From assembly GCA_024699715.1 (NCBI GenBank), contig JANPRD010000008.1:1-64000 (forward strand): a stretch of DNA of 64,000 nt, given 5' to 3'. The stretch is from Candidatus Methanophagales archaeon (GTDB lineage: Archaea; Halobacteriota; Syntropharchaeia; Alkanophagales; Methanospirareceae). Position numbers and translations under genes: made by a program. Below are positions 16,695 through 25,753 of this stretch, piece by piece. Positions within the stretch are counted from its first letter, which is position 1. Each line of letters starts with the position of its first letter. The notes beneath the pieces were generated by a model. It was not told where the DNA came from and made no database searches. It saw nothing but the letters and a program-made list of their open reading frames with translations.

Positions 16695-17264
16695 ATGAAA
16701 GTGCTTGTTGTCGACAATATTGACTCATTTGTTTATAATATTGTGCAGTATATTGGCATGCTTGGCGCAGAGCCTATTGTTGTTCAGAACAAAATACCGA
16801 TGAAAGTGATAGAAAGGATTGTTAAAGAGGGAGAAGTGGAGCATTTTATATTATCTCCGGGTCCGAAAACGCCTGAAAGTGCGGGCATCTCCAACGAAAT
16901 TGTGCGAAGATTCAAGGATAAGAAAATCTTGGGCGTCTGCCTCGGACACCAGTGCATCGGCTATGTCTTCGGAGCGAGCATCAGAAGAGCAAAGCAATTG
17001 AAGCACGGTAAGACAAGCATCGTGGAACACAACGGGAAGGACATCTTTAAAGGGCTGAAAAATCCGATTGTTGCGGTGAGATACCATTCATTAGTCGTGG
17101 ATAATATCCCAGAATGTTTGGAAATTACTGCAAAAAGTGTGGATGATGGCGAAATAATGGGCATTAGACATGAAAATTACGACATTTTCGGCGTTCAATT
17201 CCATCCTGAATCCATTTTGACTGAAGAGGGGCTGAAACTTTTGAAAAATTTCATTGACCTTTAG
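16695..17264 (+). CDS. trpG: Anthranilate synthase component II (glutamine amidotransferase)
   Basis: A 189-aa class I amidotransferase that supplies ammonia to TrpE. Visible are DNIDSFVYNIVQY, the oxyanion LSPGPKTPE, the nucleophile motif GVCLGHQCIG and the catalytic His/Glu pair in GVQFHPESILTEEG. ATG 16695 follows GGGAGGTGG. The gene starts 14 bases after trpE stops, so the two subunits are co-translated from one mRNA. Confidence 0.94.
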   Translation: MKVLVVDNIDSFVYNIVQYIGMLGAEPIVVQNKIPMKVIERIVKEGEVEHFILSPGPKTPESAGISNEIVRRFKDKKILGVCLGHQCIGYVFGASIRRAKQLKHGKTSIVEHNGKDIFKGLKNPIVAVRYHSLVVDNIPECLEITAKSVDDGEIMGIRHENYDIFGVQFHPESILTEEGLKLLKNFIDL

Positions 17265-17325
17265 CGGAATTCAGGAGTGGTGGAGTGTAAGAGTGTAAGC
17301 ATGTGCGTGTGGAGGTGGTCGCATC

Positions 17326-18336
17326 TTGCTGCTCGCATGCATTGAGAAGGTCTTGCGTGGTGAGGATTTGAGCGCAGAAGAGGCGAAATCAGCGATGCGA
17401 GAAATCATGGAAGGGCGTGCAGATGAAATTCAGACCGCAGCGTTCCTCACAGCGTTGCGAATGAAGGGCGAAACTGCGTCTGAAATCTCTGCATTCGCAT
17501 CAGTAATGCGTGAATTAGCGCTGAAAATTCATCCGAATGTTGAGAAGTGTGTGGATGTCTGCGGGACAGGAGGCGACGCACTCAACACTTTCAACATTTC
17601 CACCGCATCCGCATTTGTAACGGCGTGCTTCGTGCCTGTTGCGAAGCATGGGAATCGCTCCGTCACATCAAAATGCGGCAGCGCAGATGTCCTTGAGGCT
17701 CTCGGCGTGAACCTCTTCGCAGAACCTCAAAAAATTAAAGAGAGCATAGAAAAAATCGGCATCGGCTTCATGTTCGCCCCTGCGCATCACAAAGCGATGA
17801 AAAATGTCGCTGATGTCCGAAAAAGGCTCGGTTTCAGAACAGTTTTCAATATTTTAGGTCCGCTGACTAATCCTGCGAACGCAACTCATCAGCTAATCGG
17901 CGTTTTTTCAGCAGATTTAACGGAAAAGATTGCTGAAGTCCTTCGCATCTTAGGCTTGAAAAGGGCTTTAGTGGTGCATGGCTCGCCCGGAATAGACGAA
18001 GTTTCAATCTGCGGAAAGACGAAGGTCTCAATGCTCGCAGACGGCGAAATCCGCACTTTCTTCGTCGCTCCTGAAGATTTCGGCTTCTCAAGAGCTTCGC
18101 CTGAAGAAATCGCAGGAGGCTCCGTTGAGGAGAATGCGAGGATGCTCCGAGCGGTTCTCGCCGCTGAAGATGAAGGAGCGAGGAGAGATGTCGTTTTGTT
18201 GAACGCAGGAGCAGCAATTTTCGCAGCAGAAGAGGCGGATTCGCTTGAAGAAGGTGTGGAAATGGCGAAAGATGCATTGGAAAGCGGTCAAGCACTCAGA
18301 AAACTTGATGAATTCGTTAAATTTAACGCACAGTAG
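17326..18336 (+). CDS. trpD: Anthranilate phosphoribosyltransferase
   Basis: Transfers phosphoribose from PRPP to anthranilate. Length (336 aa) and motifs are typical: CGTGGDALNTFNIST, AKHGNRSVTSKCGSADVLEA, the MFAPAHHKAMKNV segment and FNILGPLTNPA. The start is TTG at 17326 behind the ribosome-binding site GGAGGTGG; no ATG or GTG in frame lies between the preceding stop and this point. Its end overlaps the convergent coaE by 14 bases. Confidence 0.93.
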   Translation: MLLACIEKVLRGEDLSAEEAKSAMREIMEGRADEIQTAAFLTALRMKGETASEISAFASVMRELALKIHPNVEKCVDVCGTGGDALNTFNISTASAFVTACFVPVAKHGNRSVTSKCGSADVLEALGVNLFAEPQKIKESIEKIGIGFMFAPAHHKAMKNVADVRKRLGFRTVFNILGPLTNPANATHQLIGVFSADLTEKIAEVLRILGLKRALVVHGSPGIDEVSICGKTKVSMLADGEIRTFFVAPEDFGFSRASPEEIAGGSVEENARMLRAVLAAEDEGARRDVVLLNAGAAIFAAEEADSLEEGVEMAKDALESGQALRKLDEFVKFNAQ

Positions 18337-18958
18337 GGTGCAAATTCGCCTCTGCCATGAGCGTTTCAAATATTTTTCGCACTTCCTTCTCTGTTTCTTC
18401 CTTTGAGTCTTCGTTGTAGATGACGAAATCAGCTTGCTTCGCCTTCTCCTCTAAAGGCATTTGCGCTCGCATGATTTTCATCGCAATCTCACGACTGAAT
18501 CCTCTCTGTAAGAGCCTGCGAAGACGCACCGCCTCGCTTGCGTAAACCACAATAACACGCTCAAATTCGCTTTGCATCCCGAGCTCAAAAAGCAGAGGCA
18601 CATCCACTACGACAAGAACGCCTCGCTCTCCCGTTGCTTCCGTTAGCGTTTTTATTGCGTTCAGTCGCTCCTTAAGCATACGCCGAACCTCAGGATGAAC
18701 AATACGCTCAAGCGTTCTACGCTTTTCCTCGTCGCTGAATACAATCTCACGCAATTTCGGACGGTCAATCTCCAAGTCTCTGCGTAGAATGTCCTTTCCG
18801 AATGCTTTCACGACAGACCACCAAGCGGAAGTGCAGGGTCTCAACGCCTCCCTGCTCAAAACATCGCAGTCAATTCCGAACGCTCCGAGTCGCATGAACA
18901 TTTTTAAGACGGTGCTCTTTCCAGATGCCACTCCGCCTGTGAGTGCAACGACATTCAT
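18323..18958 (-). CDS. coaE: Dephospho-CoA kinase (bacterial-type CoaE)
   Basis: Last step of CoA synthesis. The P-loop GGVASGKST, the DxDxLSREA helix, IVFSDEEKRRTLERIVHPEV and VVVDVPLLFELGM are classic CoaE blocks, and the lid helix holds RLLQRGFSREIAMKIMRAQ. Most archaea use an unrelated GTP-dependent dephospho-CoA kinase, so a bacterial-type CoaE here suggests lateral origin or a nucleotide kinase of related function. The start is ATG 18958; an alternative is ATG 18970. It lies just downstream of mfnF on the same strand. Confidence 0.82.
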   Translation of the reverse strand: MNVVALTGGVASGKSTVLKMFMRLGAFGIDCDVLSREALRPCTSAWWSVVKAFGKDILRRDLEIDRPKLREIVFSDEEKRRTLERIVHPEVRRMLKERLNAIKTLTEATGERGVLVVVDVPLLFELGMQSEFERVIVVYASEAVRLRRLLQRGFSREIAMKIMRAQMPLEEKAKQADFVIYNEDSKEETEKEVRKIFETLMAEANLHPTVR

Positions 18959-18988
18959 CCCTTCACGCATCTCTCTTCTCTTTCCCTC

Positions 18989-20005
18989 TCACTTTTCACT
19001 CATGCTCACATCGCATCCTTGCTCCTCTGCGAGCAGATTTGCGACTGAAAACGCAGGAAAAACAGCAGAAACCGCTTTACCGTAAATATCTGCGATTGAT
19101 ATGAAATCAAGAGCGAGCATCTCCGCCGCTTCTCTCACAATAAATTCTCCAATCCCCGCAGAAACTATTCTTTTAATGCGGAATTTCTTGCTCTTCTCCT
19201 CTAACGCATCTTTCAAATGCTCCACTTGCGCCTCTTTCACCTGCTCTGCGATGCTCAATGCAGCGGAAACGCCCAATTCATCCAAATCCGCACAGACAAC
19301 ACGGGAAAGCCTCCTTAACGCTGCATCTTTCGTTTTACCGCCAAAATCAGGCGTGTCGCAAGTGTATTCTTCGGCGGAAATCAAGCCGAGAGCGAGGTAA
19401 GCATCTGCAGTTATCGCAAAAACCTCCGAAGAAACCCCAATTTTCTCACCCTCTATGCTCACTTCACGCAACAAAAATGCAACATTCGTCCTTAAAACAC
19501 CTTCGTAAATCAATTCCTTCCTTTTCAAACGCTCAAAGTCCGTCTTCGCAGCTTTAACTTTGCCGTTAACAATCGGAATAATGTCCGTAGTTGTGCTTCC
19601 GACATCAACGAAAATCGCATTTTTGAATGCTTTTGCGATGAATTTTGCGGATGCGAGCCAGTTCGTAGCGTCAAAACGCATGGGTTGCTCGCTCACTTCT
19701 CTTGCGGTTGCGAAATTTCCTTCAGCGCTGAAAAATCGTGCATTCTCAAAGAATGATTTCACGGTTGAACAAATGTGCAGTATGCCCTCGCTCTTCGTTC
19801 TGAAGCAGTCGCAGAGCTGTGCGGTCATTACAACGCCGACAGAATCAGACGCAGACACGGGCGAACTCTGACAGAACGCAGCGAGAACTTTTCTTAATGC
19901 GGAGCGGTCTTTCCAAAGAGGAGCGTAGAAGGAGCGAGCAAGCGAGCCGTCAGCAGTTGCGAGCTTCGTGTTCGCACCGCCGATGTCCAAGCCAAGCGTC
20001 AGCAT
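18989..20005 (-). CDS. mfnF: Methanofuran biosynthesis protein MfnF (hydantoinase/oxoprolinase-like)
   Basis: A member of the ASKHA-fold family annotated as H4MPT-linked C1 transfer pathway protein; in Methanocaldococcus the family member condenses the furan and tyramine units of methanofuran. Seen here: LGLDIGGANTKLA at the N terminus, MTAQLCDCF, VDVGSTTTDIIPI and the C-terminal SAGIGEFIVREAAEML. ATG 20005 places the DIGG motif at residue 7; the open frame further upstream is Ser/Pro-rich and antisense to grpE. It indicates use of methanofuran-linked C1 chemistry in this organism. coaE follows 31 bases downstream. Confidence 0.85.
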   Translation of the reverse strand: MLTLGLDIGGANTKLATADGSLARSFYAPLWKDRSALRKVLAAFCQSSPVSASDSVGVVMTAQLCDCFRTKSEGILHICSTVKSFFENARFFSAEGNFATAREVSEQPMRFDATNWLASAKFIAKAFKNAIFVDVGSTTTDIIPIVNGKVKAAKTDFERLKRKELIYEGVLRTNVAFLLREVSIEGEKIGVSSEVFAITADAYLALGLISAEEYTCDTPDFGGKTKDAALRRLSRVVCADLDELGVSAALSIAEQVKEAQVEHLKDALEEKSKKFRIKRIVSAGIGEFIVREAAEMLALDFISIADIYGKAVSAVFPAFSVANLLAEEQGCDVSMSEK

Positions 20006-20058
20006 CTCAAAAATATGTGGCGAAAAATATAAATTATTTGGGGCGAAGGGAGAGGAAG

Positions 20059-21021
20059 ATGAGAAGATTGAAGTCAGAAGGGGAGAATATGTCGGATTTG
20101 AAAGAGGAGATAGTGGGGTTATTGAAGAATTTAAAGGTGAAAGAAGAGAAGGTTGCGGAGGAATCAAGGAAATTAAGGAGAATAAAGAAGAAATTAAATG
20201 AACTAATGGTGGAGTTGCGTAAGAAAAAGCGTGAATTGAGGGAAATGGGCGAAGAGAGGCGTGAGAATATTGAGGAAGAGGTCAAGCGTTTGAGAGAAGC
20301 GTGTGAAGAGTGTGAGGAAGAGTTGCGTGCTGCGTTAAAGGAAGACATTATTGAGAGAGCGGAAGAGGCGGAAAAGCAAGCAAGAGAGGCGGAGGAGCGT
20401 GCTGAAGAGGTGGAGAGGCGGGCTGAAGAAGCGGAGAAGCGGGCTGAAGAGGCGGAGAAGAAGGTGCATGCTGCGAGTGAAATTGCTTTAGAGGCGAAGA
20501 GGCGAGCTGAAGAGGCGGAGAAGCGGGCGGAAGAAGCGGAGAAGCGGGCACAGGAATACTTGCGACGCTTGAGATATTTGCAAGCGGACATTGAAAATCT
20601 GAAGAAGAGAGCGGAGCGAGAGAAGCGTGAATTTGCGGACTTCGTTTTGGGTGAATTTGCGTTGAAACTCGTGGACATCGCTGAAAGCCTTGAGAAAGCG
20701 GTTCAGCATGCCTCGCTGCGTTCAGCAACGCAAACACAGTCAGCAGCGGAAGGAGGGCGTCGTGAGGACGCTTTAATGAGGGGCGTGGAAATGACGCTAT
20801 CTCGCTTGAAGGAGGTGCTTCGCAGTGAAGGGATTGAGGAAATTCCTGCGGAGCGAGGGAAGCCGTTTGACCCTTTCAGGCACGAGGTCGTTGCGAGTGA
20901 GGAGAGCGATGCATACGAGGAAGGAACAATTTTAGAGGTTCTACGCAAGGGTTACACATTCAAAGGAAAAGTTTTGAGACCCGCTCTTGTTAAAACTGCT
21001 AAAAAGAGTAAGGTAAAATAA
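20059..21021 (+). CDS. grpE: GrpE nucleotide exchange factor with long coiled coil
   Basis: A co-chaperone that exchanges ADP on DnaK. The C-terminal beta-wing domain is clear (FDPFRHEVVASEE, ILEVLRKGYTFKGKVLRPA) after the helical dimer segment RRLRYLQADIENLKKRAERE. The N-terminal two thirds are one long coiled coil, including about nine repeats of AEEAEKR-like heptads at residues 105-170. At roughly 320 aa it is well over the usual 170-200. The start is ATG 20059 or 20089 (the latter close to GGGGAG). No dnaK or dnaJ lies nearby. It is divergent from mfnF. Confidence 0.9.
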   Translation: MRRLKSEGENMSDLKEEIVGLLKNLKVKEEKVAEESRKLRRIKKKLNELMVELRKKKRELREMGEERRENIEEEVKRLREACEECEEELRAALKEDIIERAEEAEKQAREAEERAEEVERRAEEAEKRAEEAEKKVHAASEIALEAKRRAEEAEKRAEEAEKRAQEYLRRLRYLQADIENLKKRAEREKREFADFVLGEFALKLVDIAESLEKAVQHASLRSATQTQSAAEGGRREDALMRGVEMTLSRLKEVLRSEGIEEIPAERGKPFDPFRHEVVASEESDAYEEGTILEVLRKGYTFKGKVLRPALVKTAKKSKVK

Positions 21022-21151
21022 GCGAGAGGGGGAGGAGCTGGAGGGCGTGTGTGTGCGAAAGTGAGGGATGTGAAAGCGTGGAAGTGAGAGGAAGAGTGAG
21101 GAGGAAAAGGTGGAAGAAAGTAGGAGAGAGTGGGGAGGAAGGAGGGGTAAA

Positions 21152-21544
21152 ATGCACAAATGTTTGAGATGTGGAAGGGAGTTTGAGCGATTGACGGAGG
21201 ATTTAATGCACGGTTGTCCAGCGTGTGGCGGTAAGTTGTTCTTGTATGTGCGTGAGCAGGGGGCGGAAGTGGTAGCAGCGGAGGAGAAGCGAGAAGAGAT
21301 GATTGAGAGTGAGCAGCATCATGGCGATGTGGGGGACGCCCATGTGAATTCTTGTGTGCCTGCGTCTGCTGCGGAAGAGGAGCAGATAGCGGGCTTGCGT
21401 ATTTTAAGCCCTGGCGTCTACGAGCTGAACCTCGCTTCGCTTCTCCAACAGAAAGAAATAATCCTCGGACTAAAGCGTGAAGGCACTTACGCAATCCCTT
21501 TGACATCGCTTTTCGGAAAAAAGAAGAAAGAGAGGCATCCTTAA
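21152..21544 (+). CDS. Zn-ribbon protein OapC (DUF2072 family)
   Basis: A 130-aa protein with an N-terminal zinc ribbon MHKCLRCGREF...GCPACGGKLF and a conserved C-terminal module reading LRILSPGVYELNLASLLQQK and onward to LTSLFGKKKKE. This layout is that of archaeal OapC/DUF2072 proteins, linked by neighbourhood in other archaea to Orc1-associated factors; the biochemical role is unknown. The middle 35 residues are an acidic linker. ATG 21152 is chosen since the zinc ribbon starts there. It is convergent with trpB, 1 base apart. Confidence 0.75.
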   Translation: MHKCLRCGREFERLTEDLMHGCPACGGKLFLYVREQGAEVVAAEEKREEMIESEQHHGDVGDAHVNSCVPASAAEEEQIAGLRILSPGVYELNLASLLQQKEIILGLKREGTYAIPLTSLFGKKKKERHP

Positions 21545-21545
21545 G

Positions 21546-22943
21546 CTAAACAAGAACACAAAGCTCGCACCTTAGCATAGAAACTTTAGGCAGTTTCGCT
21601 AAACTCTCCCTTATTTTCTCCTCCGGATACTCGTAGTCTTTGAGTTTTCCTCTCAAGAATGCCTCGTATGCTGCCATGTCGAAGTGTCCATGTCCGGAAT
21701 TTGCGAAGAATATGACCTTTTCCTCGTTTCTCTCTCGGCAGCGAATTGCCTCGTCAATCGCAGCCTTGACGCAGTGAGCGGTTTCAGGAGCAACGACGAA
21801 ACCCTCTGCTTGAGCGAAAATGCGGGCTGCCTCAAAAACCTCGTTCTGCTTGAAAGCGACTGCCTCCATGTATCCTTCTTTTGTGAGTTTGCAGAGCAGA
21901 GGGGCGTCGCCGTGGTAGCGGAGACCGCCTGCGTGAATCGGCGGAGGCACAAAATCATGACCGAGCGTGAACATTTTCAGCAGCGGTGTCATCTTTGCGG
22001 TGTCGCCGAAGTCGTATGTGTAGATGCCTTTCGTGAGCGTCGGGCATGCAGTAGGCTCGCAAGAGACAACCCTGAGTTCTTTCGCCCTCGGCTCGCCACG
22101 AAGCTTGTCGCCGACAAATGGAAACGCAGCACCTGCGAAATTTGAGCCGCCACCGACGCAACCGAACATCACATCCGGATACTCATCTATGCTTTCAAAT
22201 TGCTTTTTCAGTTCAAGTCCTATGACAGTTTGGTGCAAAAGCACATGATTAAGCACAGAACCGAGCGAATATTTTGTGTTTTCATGCGTTACTGCGTCCT
22301 CAATCGCCTCAGAAATAGCGATTCCGAGACTTCCGGGATGATTTGGGTCTTTCTCCAGCATCTTTCTTCCGAAATTCGTGCGTTCGCTCGGGCTCGGAAC
22401 CATCTCAGCGCCCCAGAGCTCTGCGAGAACCCTGCGGAACGGCTTCTGCTCGTAGCTCACTCGCACCATGTAAATCGTGCATTTCAAGCCGAAGAGCATG
22501 CAGCCGAAAGCGAGTGCAGAACCCCACTGACCTGCGCCTGTCTCTGTTGTGAGGCGTTCAACGCCCTCTCGCATGTTGAAATATGCTTGAGCGACCGCCG
22601 TGTTCGGCTTGTGGCTTCCCGGCGGAGAAACCCCTTCCCACTTGTAGTAAATGCGTGCAGGCGTCTTCAATTTTTCCTCTAACCTCTTCGCTCGGTAGAG
22701 AGGAGTGGGTCGCCAGAGCCTGTAGACATCTCGCACCTCCTCAGGAATGGGAATCCAGCGCTCCGTGCTGATTTCTTGACGAATTAGCTCCTTCGGGAAG
22801 ACTGCCTCAAGCTCCTCTGGTTTGAGAGGCTCAAGCGTCTGCGGGTTCAACGGCGGGTCTAAAGGCGAAGGCAAGTCCGCCTGAATGTTATACCACGCCT
22901 TCGGTATCTCCTCCTCGTCCAATAGTATCTTTTCTCGCCACAT
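21546..22943 (-). CDS. trpB: Tryptophan synthase beta chain, TrpB2 type
   Basis: The PLP enzyme that joins indole and serine. The 465-aa length and N-terminal block ([20 protein letters not shown]) mark the TrpB2 subgroup. The PLP lysine is in [12 protein letters not shown], the allosteric Glu region in [15 protein letters not shown], and the phosphate-binding loop in [11 protein letters not shown]. No trpA is adjacent and it lies apart from trpEGD on the opposite strand, usual for TrpB2, which can act as a free-standing indole-salvage enzyme. An imperfect palindrome GCGTGCA...TGCATGC and TTTTAAGG lie just upstream (about 22944-22975). Confidence 0.93.
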   Translation of the reverse strand: MWREKILLDEEEIPKAWYNIQADLPSPLDPPLNPQTLEPLKPEELEAVFPKELIRQEISTERWIPIPEEVRDVYRLWRPTPLYRAKRLEEKLKTPARIYYKWEGVSPPGSHKPNTAVAQAYFNMREGVERLTTETGAGQWGSALAFGCMLFGLKCTIYMVRVSYEQKPFRRVLAELWGAEMVPSPSERTNFGRKMLEKDPNHPGSLGIAISEAIEDAVTHENTKYSLGSVLNHVLLHQTVIGLELKKQFESIDEYPDVMFGCVGGGSNFAGAAFPFVGDKLRGEPRAKELRVVSCEPTACPTLTKGIYTYDFGDTAKMTPLLKMFTLGHDFVPPPIHAGGLRYHGDAPLLCKLTKEGYMEAVAFKQNEVFEAARIFAQAEGFVVAPETAHCVKAAIDEAIRCRERNEEKVIFFANSGHGHFDMAAYEAFLRGKLKDYEYPEEKIRESLAKLPKVSMLRCELCVLV

Positions 22944-23012
22944 CTCGCATGCACAGTTGCACGCTAAACCTTAAAAGCATTCCGCAAAAACGGAGGCACG
23001 AGCAAGAGTGAG

Positions 23013-23624
23013 CTAAACTAAAGGCACTATTATCTTTTCTTTTGCTCCGAGAGCCTGAAATTTACCCTCAAAATAGCATCTTGCGGTGAGCGCACAGAGG
23101 AATGCGTCGTATTCATGCCTGTTTCTCGCAAGTGAAAGCACATCCTTCAATTTCTCTTTCATCCGAGTTCCAAACACTCTCTCTGAAGCACGAGGAAAAA
23201 CCTCAATAACATCCACACGCCTCCCTTCTGCACTCCTCAATGCTCTCAATTTTGATGCGAGACGCATGCCTCGCTCTGCAAGTTTCCGCATTCCGCTGAA
23301 TGTGAGCGGTAGAACAGGGCATAAATGCCTCACTGCACTGTCGCAATCCCTGAAAGGCTTCCCGCTGAACGAGAGAGGAGCGTCAATACCCACAACCGCA
23401 GGCTTCTCTTCACGAGCCACGCTCAATATTTCCTCGTCTGCTCGCACTGAACGGAAATAGCATGCTGAAAAACGCAAGAGACTTTCTTCCCACGCCTCTC
23501 CTTTTGTTGTTAAAACCGCTCCTCTTGCTTTTGTTTTCTTCCTTACATCTCTCTCCTCCTGCATGGAAAGCGAGGACGCAAATGCCTGATATTCGGTGAG
23601 GAGAGCCTGCGAGGTCAACACCAA
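23013..23624 (-). CDS. DUF429 family protein, main part
   Basis: The conserved body of a DUF429 protein (RNase H-like fold, function unknown). Blocks are EKPAVVGIDAPLSF, RDCDSAVRHL, LPLTFSGMRKLAERGMRLAS, VIEVFPRAS and NRHEYDAFLCALTA. The true N terminus (VLGVDLAGSP) is in another frame at 23574-23643, so the first 15 or so codons given here are out of frame and one extra base lies at about 23560-23590. Divergent from the Cys-rich gene at 23778. Confidence 0.75.
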   Translation of the reverse strand: MVLTSQALLTEYQAFASSLSMQEERDVRKKTKARGAVLTTKGEAWEESLLRFSACYFRSVRADEEILSVAREEKPAVVGIDAPLSFSGKPFRDCDSAVRHLCPVLPLTFSGMRKLAERGMRLASKLRALRSAEGRRVDVIEVFPRASERVFGTRMKEKLKDVLSLARNRHEYDAFLCALTARCYFEGKFQALGAKEKIIVPLV

Positions 23625-23643
23625 GCACCTTCACTTCTCCCAT
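23574..23643 (-). other. N-terminal coding fragment of the DUF429 gene
   Basis: Reads MGEVKVLGVDLAGSPHRISG then ICVLA, the standard opening of DUF429 proteins with its first catalytic-type Asp. It runs into the 23013-23624 frame after a one-base shift close to the purine-rich GGAGGAGAGAGA. Confidence 0.7.
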
Positions 23644-23777
23644 TCCTTCCTATTTCTGCGAAGGCATTAAGGTATGCTGCAATCCTTGCTGACTTCCGTG
23701 CTTGGCGGAGAGGCGAAGGCTACGAATGAAACATTTGAGAAAAGCAGATATAAAGCGGAAAGAAATTTCAAAGAAGC

Positions 23778-24800
23778 ATGTCTTGGGTAGAGGATGTGCG
23801 AGCGGAGCTTCAATCGTTGAACAGGAGAGAGGGCGCCTGCGGAATATGTCATGATGTCCTTGAGATGATATGCAAGAAAGGAGGAAAAGCTGTCACTTAC
23901 GAGCGACCTGACGGCGTTATTGCGAAAATTTATGACAATAAAGGGGAGGTTGTGGGTGAAGGCAAGGACATAGTGAGTGCATCTGCAATACTTTCAGCCG
24001 AATTAGATGCGGGAGTGATTCCAGAACCTTTCGCTTCAGAGCTTTCTGCCGTCGTCACGAGCGAAGAGGACTTGCGAAGGACGGGTGAAATCTACGGCTA
24101 CGGTCGTGTGATTACGCCTGCGAGCATCGCTCTTGAGGAGGCGAAAAAAATCGGCGGCAGAACGGTCATTCGCAGGGAGGGCATAGGCGTCGTCGCCCAA
24201 GCGTTTGACGCTCAAGGTAACACATTCTTCAAGTCGCCAGTGTGTTATTGTCCCGTTTGTGCGGTTGTAATTGGCGCATCTCGGAACGAGGAGCTTGCGA
24301 AGAAGATAAGAGAGAGGCTCGCAGGCAAGCGGAACACTGGAAAAATAAAGTATGAGCAGGGCGTTGAGAACATCTACGAGATGGAGGACGGCAAAGTCTT
24401 CGTCTCAATTAAGCGAGGCAACGAAATGCTCGCAGAGAGGGTGCTTGCCTGCTGCATGGTCTACGGCATGGTGAAAGCGGAGGTCGTTGCGGGCTTCTCA
24501 CCAAAAGAATCCGCTCAACAGTTCAAAGCTTATTGCAATATATGCCCTTTGAAGCACTGTTGGGTCGGAAAGTCAGTCGGCTCGCTCGGAAATATCGTTC
24601 TGAACAGGCTTTCAGAGATTAATGTGGAGGTTGAAGTCTCAATTGATGGATTAATAAGGGCGAGAATTCCCGGAAATGGTGTGATTGAGGGCAGAGGAAC
24701 ACTCTGCACGCTCTCCGCTCTCACGAACATGCTTCTCAGAGAGGATGCTGTCAAAATCCTGCGACCTAAGCGGGGTTCCGCCCCCGAACACGAGCTCTGA
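23778..24800 (+). CDS. Conserved Cys-rich protein of unknown function
   Basis: A 340-aa soluble protein that I cannot place. It has several cysteine clusters that could bind metal or an Fe-S cluster: ACGICHDVLEMIC at residues 20-32, CYCPVCAVV in the middle, ACCM, and CNICPLKHCW near residue 255. There is no signal peptide or membrane helix. Clean frame, with ATG 23778. The next gene on the strand encodes a DUF2284 protein, also Cys-rich, but 172 bases separate them. Confidence 0.7.
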   Translation: MSWVEDVRAELQSLNRREGACGICHDVLEMICKKGGKAVTYERPDGVIAKIYDNKGEVVGEGKDIVSASAILSAELDAGVIPEPFASELSAVVTSEEDLRRTGEIYGYGRVITPASIALEEAKKIGGRTVIRREGIGVVAQAFDAQGNTFFKSPVCYCPVCAVVIGASRNEELAKKIRERLAGKRNTGKIKYEQGVENIYEMEDGKVFVSIKRGNEMLAERVLACCMVYGMVKAEVVAGFSPKESAQQFKAYCNICPLKHCWVGKSVGSLGNIVLNRLSEINVEVEVSIDGLIRARIPGNGVIEGRGTLCTLSALTNMLLREDAVKILRPKRGSAPEHEL

Positions 24801-24972
24801 GATTTTCAGTGTCGGTGAGCATTGCGTTGCATCGGCGTTGCATCGGCGTTGTGAGAAAGTAGAGAAAAGAGGGCGGGGGAAGCGGAGGTAAAAGAGAATG
24901 GAATGGGGCAAGGGAGTGTGTGTGAGCGTAGGATAAGATGAGAGAGAGAGCATGAGCGTGAGCGTGTGAGGG

Positions 24973-25566
24973 ATGGGTATGAAGAAGGATTTTGAGGAGC
25001 TTTTGGAGGATTTGCGAAAGATTCACTCGGATTTCAAAGTGATTTCCACGGAGAAAGTTGTAGTTGCGGAGTGGGTGCGATGGAAGTGCATGTTCGGATG
25101 CAAGGCATACGGGAAGCATTTGAACTGTCCGCCTTATGTGCCACCTGTGGAAGAGACTCGGAAATTATTGAGATGCTACGAGACAGCGATTCTCGCAAGA
25201 TTTGAGGCGAAGCCGAACTATGAAGTGCCGCCTGAGCGCATTCATCACTTCCTCTGGGATGCAATCAAGGATATGTATGACAAGATGTTTGAGATGGAGC
25301 GACACGCATTCCTCTCAGGCTACTACAAGGCTTTCGCTCTGTATGCGGTGCCTTGTGCTTACTGTGACCCTTGCATTCCTGAGAAAGAAGACAATATTGA
25401 TTTTGCGGTGAAGCGTTTCTGCCGATTTCAGCACAAAACCCGTCCATCCATGGAGGCGAGTGGCATAGATGTGTTCCAAACGGTCAGAAATGCGGGATAT
25501 GAGATCAAGGTATTGACATCGCCCTACGAGAAAATCTTCTTCTTCGGGCTTCTCCTCCTTGAGTAG
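24973..25566 (+). CDS. DUF2284 metal-binding protein
   Basis: A 197-aa protein with the DUF2284 signature: WKCMFGCKAYGKHLNCPPYV at residues 35-55 and CAYCDPCIPEK in the middle, giving a cysteine set suited to an Fe-S cluster. The family's role is unknown; it often accompanies redox enzymes in anaerobes. ATG 24973 follows a GTGAGGG site. The C terminus (YEKIFFFGLLLLE) is typical. Confidence 0.8.
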   Translation: MGMKKDFEELLEDLRKIHSDFKVISTEKVVVAEWVRWKCMFGCKAYGKHLNCPPYVPPVEETRKLLRCYETAILARFEAKPNYEVPPERIHHFLWDAIKDMYDKMFEMERHAFLSGYYKAFALYAVPCAYCDPCIPEKEDNIDFAVKRFCRFQHKTRPSMEASGIDVFQTVRNAGYEIKVLTSPYEKIFFFGLLLLE

Positions 25567-25723
25567 GGATTTTTATTTGAAATGTGAATACATTAGCATG
25601 AATGTGCTACAAGTGATACTGATTTTAATTCTGCTGGGAGTCGTTGCGTTAAAGAGTATGTGGGGCGGTTAAAATTGCTCTTCTGTGGCAAGTTAGACTA
25701 ATATAAAAGTAATTGTTGAGCGA

Positions 25724-25750
25724 GCTGAAAAATTAAATTTAATTTTTTTC
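25724..25750 (-). terminator. Terminator-like inverted repeat after the cohesin gene ending at 25754
   Basis: AAAAATTAAATTTAATTTTTT forms an A/T inverted repeat just past the stop, oriented for the minus-strand gene. A near-copy follows the stop at 30331. The adjoining stretch 25567-25723 holds only a possible 24-codon ORF (25598-25672, hydrophobic) that I cannot support. Confidence 0.4.
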
Positions 25751-25753
25751 TCC

